Assembly: GCA_902805475.1 (NCBI GenBank)
Contig: CADCSX010000007.1
Span: 1,860,001-1,924,000, forward strand
DNA from: Entonaema liquescens
Lineage: Eukaryota; Ascomycota; Sordariomycetes; Xylariales; Xylariaceae
Length of the DNA stretch: 64,000 nt
Reading direction: 5' to 3'
Shown here: piece by piece, positions 23,701 through 35,958 of the stretch
How the letters are laid out: each line of letters begins with the position of its first letter
Position numbering within the stretch: position 1 is the stretch's first letter
Translations under genes and position numbers: made by a program
Notes under the pieces: model-generated
What the model saw: only the letters and a program-made list of their open reading frames with translations
What the model was told of the DNA's origin: nothing
Databases searched by the model: none

Positions 23701-24333
23701 TTGTTTTGTATTTATTGTGAGGTGAGAAAAGAAATGACAATCTTTTCCTGATCCACGAATGAGGCCATATCCTGATGCTATTCATTTTTATGTAGTAATG
23801 ATTCCTAAGGCTGTATATGGGGTTATCCTACATCATTAGTGGATATATTAATCAGAAGGCATTTCAAGGAGAAGAGGTAGGCAGGTTAATGATTCCAACT
23901 TCGAGAATACTGAATGGAAATAGGGGCGTGATGATAATGTGAAGTTATGCGCCACAAAGAGAAAGCCACACTTGGTTTGGGGAAGTGGGCCTAGCGTTGA
24001 AACGTCGAAGTGCCAGGGCATTCAGGGGATGGGGTAGTGGCGGTGGGGCTGAATGGATGAGGCTTATCACATGCAGCTACATCTCCAGGCGTCAATGGTA
24101 GTAGATTCGCGTCATCTTCCCATGAATATCGAAAAACCTAATTAGATACAATCGACATATACACAATCAGCTTGCATTCGAGAACGAAACCAATCGCCTA
24201 AGTTGCCGAAACTGCAATTGACAATGAGGGCTTGCCCTTGTCCGATAAACTTCCCCTCCAGTTGAACGACCTCTGATTTATACGGATTTCCTAGTCGCAT
24301 TGTAATGTGATCGTGTAGTCTTCTATCGCCAGA
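20768..24333. promoter_or_regulatory. Long divergent spacer between mei2-like gene and sec15
   Basis: 3.57 kb with no supported gene. The part next to mei2 (20768 to about 22300) likely holds its promoter and a long, perhaps spliced, 5' leader; it includes a perfect 7-bp stem, 4-base loop hairpin at 21766-21783. The middle (about 22700-23900) is A/T-rich. The frame 20902-21306 on the minus strand is open but has no family signature. Near sec15 there is G/T-rich sequence at 23990-24060. Confidence 0.45.
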
Positions 24334-26996
24334 ATGCCGCGAAGGGTCCAGAATTATGACGACTACGGCTCCGCCGTCCAACAGATCATCCTATCATCCT
24401 CAGACACCGAATTTCTCGATCAATTAATACCCGTCCTGAAAGATGCGACATCAACGGGTCGAGCGCTTACCCTTACGCAGAACCTATCGCAATATGCCGA
24501 AGATCGGGAGGGCGAGATCGAGAGGATAGGATTAACAAAGCATGAAGAGTTCCTGGGCTCCGTCAACCACCTCCAAAATGTCCGCGAGCGGACTGTTGCT
24601 TTGACGGCCGACATCCTCGAGTTAAACCAATCCATTCAAGCCAGTACGGAGAAGTTAGCGGAGCAGAAACAGGCTTTAGTCAACACGCGAGCCGTTCGAG
24701 AGAACATCTCAGATGTATCCGATGCTCTGAAAGAATCTCTAAAAATCCTACATGCAGTCAACAACGCCCACGAACTTATCCGCAAGAAAGGGTACTACGC
24801 CGCGCTCAAGTCTCTCGAGGATCTCCAGAACGAGTTTCTCATCCCGATAATACAGAACAACTACGCCACCCAACACCAACTTGCCAACCTAATACAGAAA
24901 TCCATACCCGCATCTCAGAAGACCATTTCCGAGGCTGTCATGACAGATCTCAACACCTGGCTCTTCCGAATTAGAGAGACATCGCAGTTCCTTGGAGAGG
25001 TGGCATTCTATCACACCGAGATGCGCCGTACGCGACAACGGGAGAGAGCGGAGAATGATGAGTTCTTAAGCAAATTTAAGCTCAACTCTGCCATCGAGCT
25101 GGTCTTCGATGAGAGTGAGGAATTTGATGTACTTGATAACGAGGAGCTGAAGGTTGATTTTACACCCCTTTTCGAGGCTCTGCATATCCACGAGGCGTTA
25201 GGACAGAGCGATAAGTTTCGATCAGAATACGCTGCTACCAGAAGACGGCAAAAGGAACTGTTACTACCGAGCTCCGTGAGCCTGACTACTGACGATGAGT
25301 CGTCGTTGAGCAGTTTGCTGGAAGGCATTGCCGGGTTCGCTATTATTGAGAAAGCGACCATGCGGCAGGTCCCCCAGCTGCGCACAGCCATCGATGTAAG
25401 ATAAACCGGACGCTTACTAGTCAACAACGCTGACACTTCTAGGTCGAGGAACTGTGGGATTCGATGTGTTCTACAGCAATATCTCTGACAACAAAGGCAC
25501 TAAGCGACATTAACGATGCGCAAGTCCTTTTGAATACCAAGGGGCGAATCGATCTATTTATCCTCACAATGGAGGTTAGTAGAATAAAGATCATACTTGA
25601 GTGCCGATTTAACATATATTTTTAGGGATGGGGATACTCTGTTTCAAGACTTGATGAGTTCTTGGTCGAGCTCTTCGATAGATATGCCGAAATGTTGAAG
25701 AAAAGATTCAGTGATGATTTTCAAGAGGTTCGTAGTTGTCCATTGCGAGGGGAAAATAACTTACTGACTATCTTTGAAGATTGTATCGACTGATGATTAT
25801 ATGCCGATGGCTATCAACACTAAAGAGGAATACGAGAAGGTTGCTAATGTCAGCTGGTTTGCTCCAGACAAACCCGCGGAGGAGCTCACGTAAGTCTTTG
25901 GCTTGTCTCCCGCTTGACGACAATGATCTAATTTTGCCAGGTTTCCATGTGTTCTACCCTTCTCTCAAATGTACCCACTGTGTTGTATTGACATTAGGAA
26001 CTTCCTCAACCAGTTCTATTTCTTTTCGGATGACCATTTCCAACATCCGAATAAGATTGATGACACGCTGCGCAAGTCGCTCGATGAACTTCTTACGGAG
26101 AAAGTATGCCAATCTCTGGTGGAGAGGCTGAGCTCGCAATACCTAGGCCAGATAGTGCAGATCTTGATCAACTTGGAGCATTTCGAGATCGCCTGCCAGG
26201 AGCTGGAGCAGCTCCTAATCCGAGCTCGGTCCTCGGGGTCCGCTGGTGGTCCCTTGACCTTGGCAGCCACCGAGCAGTTTAGAGAAAACAAGAAGACAGC
26301 GGAGAAACGCATCTTCGAGCTTGTGAACTCCAAGATCGACGACTTGGTCGAGACTGCTGAGTACGACTGGACGGCATATAGCAAGCCGACGGAGCCAAGC
26401 AATTATATGCAGACTCTGACTAGATACCTGTCTAACATCATGAACTCCACACTGCTGGGTTTGCCTAGGGAAATCAAAGAGCTTATTTACTTTGACGCCC
26501 TCAGTCACGCGGCGAACAAGATCCTCGTCAGTAGCATGCCGTTCAATTTAATCTATCAAGTTGTATTACTAACAAGACACCACAGGCTCTCCCCCTCTCC
26601 CCTGACGTCAAGAAAATCAACCCGAATGGCGTCGCAGCGCTATCGATGGACGTCCAACACCTAACTACCTTCGTCGACGGCCTCGAGAACGGCTTCATGC
26701 TGCGGTCTAACCTGGACGAGTTGGAGCAGACGATCCAGCTGCTGCAGTCCGACAACACGGACGAGTTTTTCGACATTTCAACACGAAACAAGAAGTACGG
26801 CCGTGTGGACGCCATGAACGGTCCTGCGTTATTAGAGAAGTATGTTTTGTGCTATGAAATGTTAAGATGCATCGTTGGAAAATAATAAGACTAACGTGCA
26901 AACAGGCTTACTCAGCACATCTCGAGTGCCGGGCAGACGGCTCAGCGATTCGCCAATTTCTCGTCGAACCTGTCATCGCGTTTCGGCACGAAATAG
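24334..26996 (+). CDS. sec15: Exocyst complex subunit Sec15
   Basis: Seven exons: 24334-25395, 25443-25574, 25626-25727, 25780-25889, 25941-26526, 26586-26839, 26906-26996; total 779 codons (778 residues), usual Sec15/EXOC6 length. The N-terminal half is helical (LNQSIQASTEKLAEQKQALV coiled coil; RKKGYYAALKSLEDLQNEFL is the family's signature block). The C-terminal half contains FPFSQMYP-like 'FPCVLPFSQMYPLCC', YLGQIVQILINLEHFE and LALPLSPDVKKINPNG. The short last exon, joined at GAG AA|G, encodes LTQHISSAGQTAQRFAN and ends in FGTK. Sec15 binds the Rab Sec4 on secretory vesicles and Sec10 in the octameric exocyst, directing vesicles to growth sites such as hyphal tips. The family assignment is secure. 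It is convergent with hap5, 453 bp apart. Confidence 0.96.
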
Positions 26997-27449
26997 AGGA
27001 GTCAAGGCGGGACATGTATACCAGATCAACGTATTTCACATTGCGTTCTATCACATCACAGAGGCTGCGTGTATAAGAAAGATACCTAAAGCGTGTAAAC
27101 ATGAATTGTATTTCATCGCACTGAATACCGTAGCTAGGGCCGGTAGAAAAAAAGACAAATAACCAGTAAACCTATGAGCCCCTGCGCCGTACCGTACTAT
27201 CAAAATAAGAACATGTGTCTGTCGCCCTAGTAGTTGTAGTTGTATTCACGGAATGTCGTTTCTGTAATCTCTGTATGATACTGTTCCTCCTCCCCACCCG
27301 ATCCTAAACCCTCATTCCGACTCCCTTAAATAGTAGTAATATGGGCCCGTTATCTGAAATCCCTCGTTTCGGCACTCACCATCCTAAGGCTCACCAAATC
27401 GATCAACCTTCGCGTTATCGTCGTATTCCTGGGCTGCCCCGCTATCCTC
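26997..27449. other. Spacer between convergent sec15 and hap5
   Basis: 453 bp of A/T-rich 3' UTR-like sequence, with an A run near 27149. No other feature seen. Confidence 0.5.
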
Positions 27450-28512
27450 CTACGGCTGCTGGGGCATACCTGGGTAGCCGTACATTCCCTCCATGTCTCC
27501 ATACATGGCTTGGGGAGGCTGTTGGCTATAGGGGCCAGGACCAGTTTGTACTTGGTTGTACATGGGCGGGCCGCGGTATTCCTGATCGGAACCCATCGCG
27601 TGGCCACCCATGCCGTAGTCGCCCGGCGCCATGTGGTTGGCTCCAGGCATCCCGTGCGATCCCGGCATCTGGTTACCGGCTGCTGGCGGCACACCACCTT
27701 GGGACTGTTGCGCCTGGGCGGGGTTGGCGCGCTTAGCGTGGCTCGCCTCTTCACGCGGAACAATGTCGATTAAGAAGTCGAACATGTCGCTCTTAGCGAG
27801 GGCAGAGGCGATATCGGATCGCTGCAGTGTTCGCCTCTTATTCTCTTCTGCATGGATCCATGCTCGCATTGTAAGCTCAGTGATAAATATATCGCACCCC
27901 TTCGCAAACAGGATGGGGGCTTCGGCGGAGATCATCTTGACCTCGGGATCGGCTTTCATGACCTTCTTGATTCGCGCGAGAGGTAGTTGGTGTAGCTTGT
28001 AGTCATGTTGGTCTGATTCGAGATGGTTGATGGTATTTTGCCAGTAGGTCGTTAGGATATCCTTGTACTGGCCGTGTAAACCTTGGTGAACATTGGCCCA
28101 AGGTCCCGTGTAGAGCTCAGCGGGTGCAAAACCAGAATTGGCGAGCTGGACAGACAGTGTTAGTCAAACAATAATAATATGGGAAAGAAAGGATGGGTAG
28201 TTGGTAGAAAGGTAGGAAGAGAGGGAGAAGGGTGGGAATCCGTAACGAGAGACGAGAAACGGGAAGCAAAATGGGAGACGAGACGGGAGACGGGAAACGG
28301 GAGAGGGGAATAATGGTGGGACTTACTGCTGCACTGGCGCCTAGAAGGAGAGATGATTAGCGACGTCGCACGAACGAAGGCAGCTCACAACAAACGAGTG
28401 CAATCAAGAGGTACTTACCATAGTGACCTCCATGAGATATATCATATACACCAGTTCCTCCACCGCCTCCTCCCCTTGACGACTGAGGGTGATTTGACGA
28501 AGATTGATCCAT
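27450..28512 (-). CDS. hap5: Hap5/NF-YC subunit of the CCAAT-binding complex
   Basis: Three exons: 28512-28419, 28340-28327 (14 nt) and 28145-27450; 268 codons (267 residues). Start ATG at 28512 (MDQSSSNHPQSS). Histone-fold core about residues 85-170: LPLARIKKVMKADPEVKMIS, APILFAKGCDIFITELT, RRTLQRSDIASAL, MFDFLIDIVPRE, an almost invariant NF-YC sequence. Upstream lies ILTTYWQNTINHLE, the fungal Hap5 segment recruiting the Hap4/HapX activator. The C-terminus is Q/P/G/M-rich and disordered. With Hap3 it forms a histone-like dimer that binds Hap2 and DNA at CCAAT, controlling respiration, iron and redox genes; in Aspergillus it is HapE. The assignment is secure. The second intron (28326-28146) is almost purely purine on the plus strand, that is pyrimidine in the transcript. 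Confidence 0.96.
28180..28310. repeat. Polypurine tract inside hap5 intron 2
   Basis: About 130 bases of plus-strand G/A sequence with few interruptions, including repeated GGGAGACGAGA/CGGGAAACGGG units. In the hap5 transcript this is an extended C/U tract upstream of the 3' splice site. Confidence 0.8.
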
Positions 28513-30136
28513 GGTGTTGTTTCTGTTTGAATAAATTGCGCAACTTGTCTTACAAGCTTCGAGTGCGCAAGTAGAAATACGCCGAGTATTTCAAAAGGCG
28601 CGCAAAATAAACACAAAACCTATAACCGGAGCTGACAGGCAAACGAAAGTCTTTGCGCGATGGTATTGCAGACACGCGCACGACCGTAAAGGTACTAGCG
28701 AATTTTATCGAGTGGTGGTTTTTCGGTTGCCGAGAAGACTTGAGAGTATCACGGCACGTAGATAGGCTCCCGACGGCGGAGAAAAAAAATTAGAGGGCTT
28801 GTTTGTGTTGTTTACACAGAGCCCCAGATCGAAGCTTTGGTGCGCGTGGTGATGTAACAAAAGGTCTTCTTGGGTACAATTAAGTATTTCTAAGTCAGAC
28901 CCTTGGATTGATGAGATTGATTGGCCCGACGGGTGGTTGGGGGCGGAGTGACTAGGGAAGGTAAAAGGTAAACTAAAAAAAAAGGTGACTAGGTGTGTAC
29001 TAGGTTGGTTTCGATAAAGAGGGGGGGAATGATTGGGCGACCGTTTGAACTTTAGGAAAGTTGTTTGTGCGATTTTGGTCGAGGGATGGTGTATTTTTTT
29101 AACACCCCTTTGTCAGCTACTTCAATTATTATTCGTTCCCATTTGTTTCTTTTTTACCCAGAAGTTTTTTGCTCACCTTGCGGCTCGATCCGAGATGCCC
29201 ACTATTTTTTAAACTTGAGCTGGATTCCTGGTCTTCTTCACCTTAAATTCGAACACTGTAAGGTATTCCGTTCCCGTCTAGTCAGATACCAGTCAGGTCT
29301 TTTTATCTACTTCTTCCCGGAGTTTCTTTTTAACAAACCGGGGTCAGGTCAAATGAATAATGAATAAAAATAGAAGTAAGAGGAAAAGAAAAGAAGTTGA
29401 ACTTAGGATGGAATGTTTTATGACTGCTGTTCAACTTTTTTTTTTTATGAACGTGTGTTATGTATGTAGGTATATAAGTAGGTATGAAGTATGTAGGTAT
29501 GTATGTATATAGACAAGTACGATATGTATTAGAATGATCTGATCAACAACCCAAAAGCTAATAAATTAGCTTGATGTATGCGTTGGTCGGGATTGGGCAA
29601 TGACGTGAATGGATTTTCTAGAAATGCTTAGATCTTCGATGTGCTTATACGTTGTAGGGCTGGCTGCGAAAACTGGGCAGCCTCGATAGGAATCAATGCG
29701 CTGGCACTATGGTTGGGCATCAGCGACCGCCGACTTCAGAAGGCACCGCTCTCTCTCAGCTAGGTACCTAGGTGTTCTACGTATTAAGCAGGTTGGGGGT
29801 GGCTGCAGGGATTAGAAGGTGGTGTGCTGCCGGAAGGCTTCGACGGGTAAGTCTGCTGTTTTATCGATAGGGTATGTTACCCACCTTGTCATCCTTCGGC
29901 CAACCAGGTAACCCCGCAAAGTCCGATGTATCTATGTACTAAGCTACTTAGTTACATGAGCAATGAGGCGAGCACGTACCTACTCGACACTAGCCACGTA
30001 GAGCAGAGCACTGACCATCTAGCTTAGCCACACCGTACTAAGACAAATTTTATTAGAGCTCTAACTTTTTTTTTTTCCTTTCCTCTCAAGCTTTGAAGAC
30101 TGATCATCCCGTCAACAAATTGTGCTGTAGTCCACC
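28513..30136. promoter_or_regulatory. Divergent promoter spacer, hap5 and fcf2
   Basis: 1.6 kb. It contains T runs near 29093, 29430-29446 and 30066-30076, a GTATGTAGGTATATAAGTAGGTATG-like region at about 29459-29511 and a TAGGTACCTAGGTG step at 29761. The frame 29065-29367 has no recognisable content. Promoters of both genes are assumed to lie here. Confidence 0.45.
29459..29512. repeat. GTATG/GTAGGTAT tandem-like repeat
   Basis: Consecutive GTATGTAGGTAT, AAGTAGGTATG, AAGTATGTAGGTATG and TATGTATAT units form an imperfect tetranucleotide-based repeat in the hap5-fcf2 spacer. Confidence 0.65.
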
Positions 30137-31003
30137 ATGGCAGAAACAGCAAATGCGGAAAGTCTCTCTGATGACCAGATCGAGAAGCTCCTTAGAGAAG
30201 CTGAGGAAAGATTGAAAGCGAAACACCAAGGGCAAGATGAAAAAGCTGTTGTCGCACCTAACAAATCGGATGTCGTGAAGGCTTCCAAACCAGACTCCCC
30301 AGCGCCGAAAGAAGCCTCTATAGCCTCTTCCAAGGACAAGTCAAAATCTGGAGAGTTATCGGTAAGAGTACCTGAGGTTCGGCGGTCCAAACAAGAAATG
30401 GTATGTTGTACTCTAATTTTTTTGGTTTATGTGCTGCTTTTCGCACGACCCTTTCATGATGAAATTTATATCCCAATTTAATTGAAGTAGTGGGTATTCC
30501 CGTTATGGGTAATGCTACTACGCCAGAATGATAGATCTATATCATAGTTACTCTGACTCTTTATCTCGCTTTCTACTCGTTTCAGCTTCTGGAAAGGCGC
30601 ATAGCTGACTCGTTCCTAGGCTGTCAAGGCAGATGCTGGACCCTCTTGGTTTAATCTTCCCCGGACTGATCTCACCCCCCAACTCAAAAAAGATTTGCAA
30701 TTGCTACGTATGCGCGATGTTTTAGATTCCAAGCGATTCTATCGCAAGGATAATACAAGGGCCCTTGTGCCCCAGTTCTCGTCAGTGGGGACCATAGTTG
30801 AAGGCCCGACCGACTTCTTCAATGCTAGGTTGACCAAGAAGGAGAGGAAGCGCACTCTTCTCGAGGAAGTCCTGGAGACTGAGGACACTACTCGCAAATT
30901 CAAGAGCAAGTACGGCCAAATCCAAGATGTAAAGACAAGCGGTAAGAAGGGCCACTACAAGAAGATGATGGAGAAACGATATGGCCACAAGAACAGGGGG
31001 TGA
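30137..31003 (+). CDS. fcf2: rRNA-processing protein Fcf2
   Basis: Exons 30137-30400 and 30620-31003; 216 codons (215 residues). The start lies in a perfect Kozak-like CCACCATGG. The N-terminal 90 residues are charged and probably helical/disordered (DDQIEKLLREAEERLKAK). The C-terminal half is the Fcf2 domain: AGPSWFNLPRTDLTPQLKKD, LRMRDVLDSKRFYRKD, PQFSSVGTIVEGPTDFF, RLTKKERKRTLLEEVL and a basic end, KGHYKKMMEKRYGHKNRG. The family (human DNTTIP2 C-terminus, yeast Fcf2) is nucleolar and needed for early 18S pre-rRNA cleavages in the SSU processome. The intron of 219 bp is the longest found in a complete gene here. Assignment rests on the C-terminal block and is firm. Confidence 0.93.
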
Positions 31004-31901
31004 ACGTTGGAGAAGAGGGATTAGTATCCCCATTGCGCATATTACAGTATGCACGTAGTACTACACATCCTTGATACTCTTAAAGATGCCCTGGTGTTCT
31101 GGAAATGCCATGAACATCCATCGCGAGTAGGCTAGACGGTGTTGTTCCAGCAGTTGGTGCAGCTCTAGAGGGGCGTACAAGTAAGTAGCTATCTTTACAC
31201 TTATGTTACAACCAATGTCTAACAATATTTCAGTAAATATCAGTAATATGAAGACGTCTCCGCGGAGCTGGACGTTTACACGTCTCAAATTAGTAGCAGG
31301 ACTAAGTTCCATCCTAGGTTGAAATACCAGGTACCTATACTAGAATGTTCGAAGGTTAGACTATCTGAAATGAAGCAACCTGAAAACATGCAGAGAGGAT
31401 AACTGCCTTAAGTAGTACTCATGAACCAAACAAATAAGATTCGATCAAATATTACACCACATATCGGGTTAACTTACCCGGTTGTTTACCTATCAGATTA
31501 TGAAGAGTCTAAAATCGTGATTGCTCCCTCTACCTCGTCTATCCTATTGCTTGTTTTTGTAGGCGTGTCGAATATTTCCGAATTATTAGTTTTAGTTCAC
31601 CTCGGATATGTTAGTGAGTTGATTGCTTTTTATGATGCTTTGAAAGATTACGCTGTGAGGGTTGCTCAGGGACTACTATATACAAGCATGTGAAGGTTGA
31701 ATGCTAGAATGCTGGGGCGCAATTACGTAGGTAGGTATGGTCCAAGGTACCTAGTAACCCGAACTTTATCCGGTATTGTTTCCCAAGCTCCAGGTACCAG
31801 CCTTTAGCTCTCATCATTTATACATGCTACAATTCAAAGTTCATAAAAGAACATATTTCGACTACTTGATTTTAATAATAGGACGATGAAGTGAAATAAC
31901 C
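31004..31901. other. Spacer between fcf2 and vps16
   Basis: 898 bp. Contains fcf2 3' sequence and the vps16 promoter, with GTAGGTAGGTATGG and AAGGTACCTAG steps at about 31728-31755. The frame 31421-31693 (90 codons) is open but A/T-rich and lacks any motif; I do not call it. Confidence 0.45.
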
Positions 31902-34787
31902 ATGGAGGCGACGCATCCGACCGCCGGGTGGGAGAGAGTAGGAGATAGGTTTTACCGCAAGACCCAGTTGTATACCGCGATATTCGACCAGAATCTTGAC
32001 TTGGACAATTATATCGTTGCTGGTGCTCCATATGGCGGCGCTGTAGGTAAGCCGCTTTTCGATCACAATGTTGTTTTTATAACAATTACATGGATCACTT
32101 CAAGGATTTACTGTCTGCATTCTATAAATCCGAAATTGTTTTCTATTTGAGCGCATCTTCCACTTCGGCCTAAGTTGTATAAGATAGCTTGTACACCGCA
32201 TATAGCTCTCACAAGATACCGAACCTCACTAACTTCGAATAGCAATATGTCGAGATGATACTAAAATCGTATCTTATCAGCCTTCAAAATCATCCAAGCC
32301 CAGTATTGATATATACAGCTGCGCTGGTAAGCTGTTGAAGAGTATTTCCTGGGATAAGGGCTCTATCAAAGGTCTTGGCTGGTCTGAAGACGAGAAACTC
32401 CTAGTCGTGAGCTACGATGGGACCGTGAGATGTTACTACAACCTGCAGGGGGATTTCACACAATTCTCCCTCGGCCGTGAAGCCGAAGATTTCGGTGTTC
32501 ACTCATGCCGGTTCTACGACCATGGTATGGTCGCCTTACTTACTAATAATATACTCATCTCCGTGTCTTCATACGACGAGCCCCGGCCAAAGCCCCTCGC
32601 ATCCCCACCGGAAGGAGAAGTTTACGCTTGGGCCATCATCTCCCCAAGTTTCACGCTGTCTAGGTCTGTGGAAGTGCTACTAAGTATCGGTAAAACGGTT
32701 TATGTGGTGGATAAAACTGAATGTGAAGATCGATTCCTTGACATCGGCCCATTTTCACACATCAGCGTGTCTCCTAACGGGAAGTTTGCAGCCCTCTATG
32801 CTGCGGACGGCAAGGCCCATGTTATCACGGCTGATTTCCAGAGCCGACTCAGTGAACACGATTCTAAATCTCAGCTTACCCCCAAATACTTGGAATGGTG
32901 CGGCAATGACGCTGTTGTCATCGCATGGGAAGACGAAGTGAACGTTGTGGGACCCAACAATGCTGCGGCGAGTTTTGTATACGAGGGCCGCGTCCATGTA
33001 ATCGCAGGTTAGTCACAGAATCCGATCTTCTCCCAATAGTTGCTAACTCAAGATAGACCACGATGGTGTACGACTAATCACTAACGATGTGTGCGACTTC
33101 CTTCAAAAAGTACCAGATGTCACAGATGAGGTATTCCGCCTTGGCAGCGAATCGCCAGCCTCCGTCTTACTTGATGCTGTAGAACAGCTCGAGAATCAGT
33201 CGCCAAAAGCCGATGACAATATTCAGCTTATAAGACCAAACCTAGTTGAAGCAGTCGATACATGTGTCGCTGCTGCCGGGCACGAGTTCAACGTTCATTG
33301 GCAGAAGCAACTATTGAAAGCTGCCTCCTTCGGCAAGTCAGTGCTAGATATATACAATAGCGACGACTTCGTTGACATGTGCGAGACGCTACGAGTAATC
33401 AACGCCGTACGTTATTACGAAGTCGGCCTGCCCCTATCCTACGAACAATATCAACGCCTTACACCCGAAGGGTTAATTCAAAGACTCATAAACCGTCACG
33501 AATACCTCCTTGCTCTCCGTATCGCCGGGTACTTACGCTTACCTACAGACCGCATATTCGTCCACTGGGCTTCCGCTAAAGTCCGAATCGGCACAGAGGA
33601 TGAGGAAACCATCTGCCGAATGGTCGTGGAAAAGCTCTCGGGCAAGCCAGGTATCTCCTTCGAGGCTATCGCCCGCGCTGCCTACGACGAGGGCCGCGGA
33701 CGGCTAGCTACAGAGCTTCTGAATCATGAACCCCGCGCGGGACGACAGGTCCCACTTCTCCTGAGTATGGAGGAAGACGAGATCGCCCTTGACAAGGCGA
33801 TCGAGAGCGGAGACTCCGACTTGATTCTCTTCGTGCTTCTTCACCTGAAGAAAAAGCTCCCTCTGGCATCTTTCTTCCGCGTAATCAACGCACGGCCGAC
33901 AGCCACCGCACTAGTCGAGTCGTCGGCGGCTCTAGAAGACGACAACGCGCTTCTCAAAGACCTTTACTACCAGGATGACCGCCGAGTCGATGGCGCGGGC
34001 GTGTTCGTCCGCGAAGCTCTTAGACAGCCTGATGCGCGCACGGCGAGTGATAAGCTCGCCCTCGCGGCGAAACTACTCTCCGATTCGAAGGAGAATTACT
34101 TCGAGCTGGCGGCGCTAAAGGAGGCGGCGCAGCTCTTACGCATGCAGGAGGCGCTGGATCGGGATCTGACCGACACGTTTACCGGATTGAGCGTTAACGA
34201 GACGCTATTCAAGCTGATTCGTCTGGGGTACCATAATAAGGCGAAGAAGATCCAGAGCGAATTCAAGGTCCCTGAGAGAGTGGCCTGGTGGATTCGGTGA
34301 GTTTTTTTTTCTTTTATTTTTTGACACTTATAATCACATGTAGGCGGAAATTGTACCTACCCAACAAGACTGACTCGCCCCCATTGTAGACTTCGAGCAC
34401 TCGTCGCCAAACGGGATTGGAATGAAATCGAGGACATTGCTAAGAGCAGAAAGAGCCCGATTGGCTGGGAAGTAAGCTTTTCTCCCCCCATTATTCTCCG
34501 CCGTGTCGTTTTAACTAACCACTCACGTCGTCTAGCCGTTCTTCAACCAAATCCTACAAGCGGGCAACGCCCGCCTCGCAGCGTCCTTCGTCCCCAAGTG
34601 CACGAACCTGGAGCCCGGGGCCGCCATCACCATGTACGAGAAGTGCGGCATGCGCGTTAAGGCCGCGGAGGAGGCTGTCAAGGCCAAGGATGCTGACGCT
34701 TGGGCTCGTCTCTTGGAAGCTGCTGGGAAGAACACGCCGGAGGGGAGGGATATTGAGAGGTTGGGAGCACAGGTTTTCAAGAAGTGA
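31902..34787 (+). CDS. vps16: Vps16, core subunit of the HOPS and CORVET tethering complexes
   Basis: Five exons: 31902-32046, 32243-33007, 33057-34296, 34390-34471, 34536-34787; 828 codons (827 residues), the family's usual length. The N-terminal half is the Vps16_N beta-propeller (GWERVGDRFYRK, SWDKGSIKGLGWSEDEKLLVVS, EVYAWAIISP). The C-terminal half is the helical Vps16_C solenoid (NAVRYYEVGLPLSYEQY, GYLRLPTDRIFVHWA, AYDEGRGRLATELLNHE, VPERVAWWIRLRALVAKRDW, GWEPFFNQ, ITMYEKCGM). It works with Vps11, Vps18 and Vps33, Vps33 binding the C-terminal solenoid, to tether endosomes, vacuoles and AP-3 vesicles before SNARE fusion. The start context ACCATGG is strong. Secure assignment; nothing is missing. 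Confidence 0.96.
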
Positions 34788-35958
34788 AGTGAGATAGGGA
34801 GGAGAGTTTATTTGTTAAGGGCCAGTGGTATATGTGATAGCACGGGTAGAGAATGGAGATAGTAATTACAGTGTATCCGCTGGCTATATTAATATAAGCG
34901 TTAGTGAAAATCCAACTTAAGTGAGCCTTCATAGCATAATAGTCAGTGCCTAGGGTGTAGGAAAGGTCATATGAGCGCAGTCTATTAGAAAATCATTTCC
35001 GCATTCATTATCCCGACGTCTATGTGAACATTATCTGCTGTCCTATCTGGCTTAAGTACCTACGTACACCAGGGACGAAAGGGGTACACGACCCAGCCTC
35101 GCAAGATAGGCCATCCAACAGGGGATGATATTGCCAGTGCATATAAGCATGAGTCCCCCTATCGTCCGACAGACGTGAGAATAGGAAAAAGAAACAAAAA
35201 AACAAACACAGAAGAGAAGAATAGGGGAAGTGCCTGACCCGGCCCACAAACTCCTAACTGGACTTTTGTTTAGCATCCGGAAAAAACACACACCCGAACA
35301 ACAGGTTTTTCTCATGACACGTCGTGGCATCAAACATGGCGTGGCATAACACAATTCCTCTTTCCTCTTTACCTGATTCGCTTCCACCCTGTCTCGCCTA
35401 GCCTCGCATTTTCACCCCGGACCCGGTCCTGTCAAACGAAACAAAAAACGAACAGCACAGACAAGTATCGCATTAGAACAGTCCCTATTTTCCGTACCTT
35501 CCATTCCTCTATGTGGACCATACCTTGGTAGACCGTTCTTTATGGGGATGAGAACACCACCGACGTAGAAATCGACGAAGACAGAAGTACGGCGCGCGAA
35601 CAACAACTCCAACTTCTCTCTAGATCCACCGGCAAAGGGGTTTACGCAGTGTTGACGCAAGGTAAGCTGTGCAGTCCCACCAACGGAATCTCTCATGGGA
35701 GGGGAAGGAATATTGGTATATACGGTAGGGCATGGGAGGTAGGAGGCTCAGCAAGAAGATCAACTCATTCATCGTAGGTATGTAGTGGTGAAGTCGTCAC
35801 GACAAGAAATGACAAAAGGAGTCGTAACGGAAAGGAAAAAGGGTCACAAGTTTTCTTCGTATTGCAAGTCCATAGTATTATGGTGTGCCAATGAACTCCC
35901 CCCTCCCACGAGCCTGAGCATGGAAGATCTGAATTTTTTTGTACAGTGCTAAGTTTGC
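34788..35958. other. Spacer between convergent vps16 and eIF4B genes
   Basis: 1.17 kb, probably 3' UTRs and terminators. Two minus-strand open frames (35387-35052 and 35696-35412) have no family signal and are rich in C, F and S, as expected from reading C/T-rich sequence. Confidence 0.45.

Noticed and set aside
31421..31693. 90-codon frame between fcf2 and vps16
   Set aside because: A/T-rich composition, no motif, no splice partners; likely chance.
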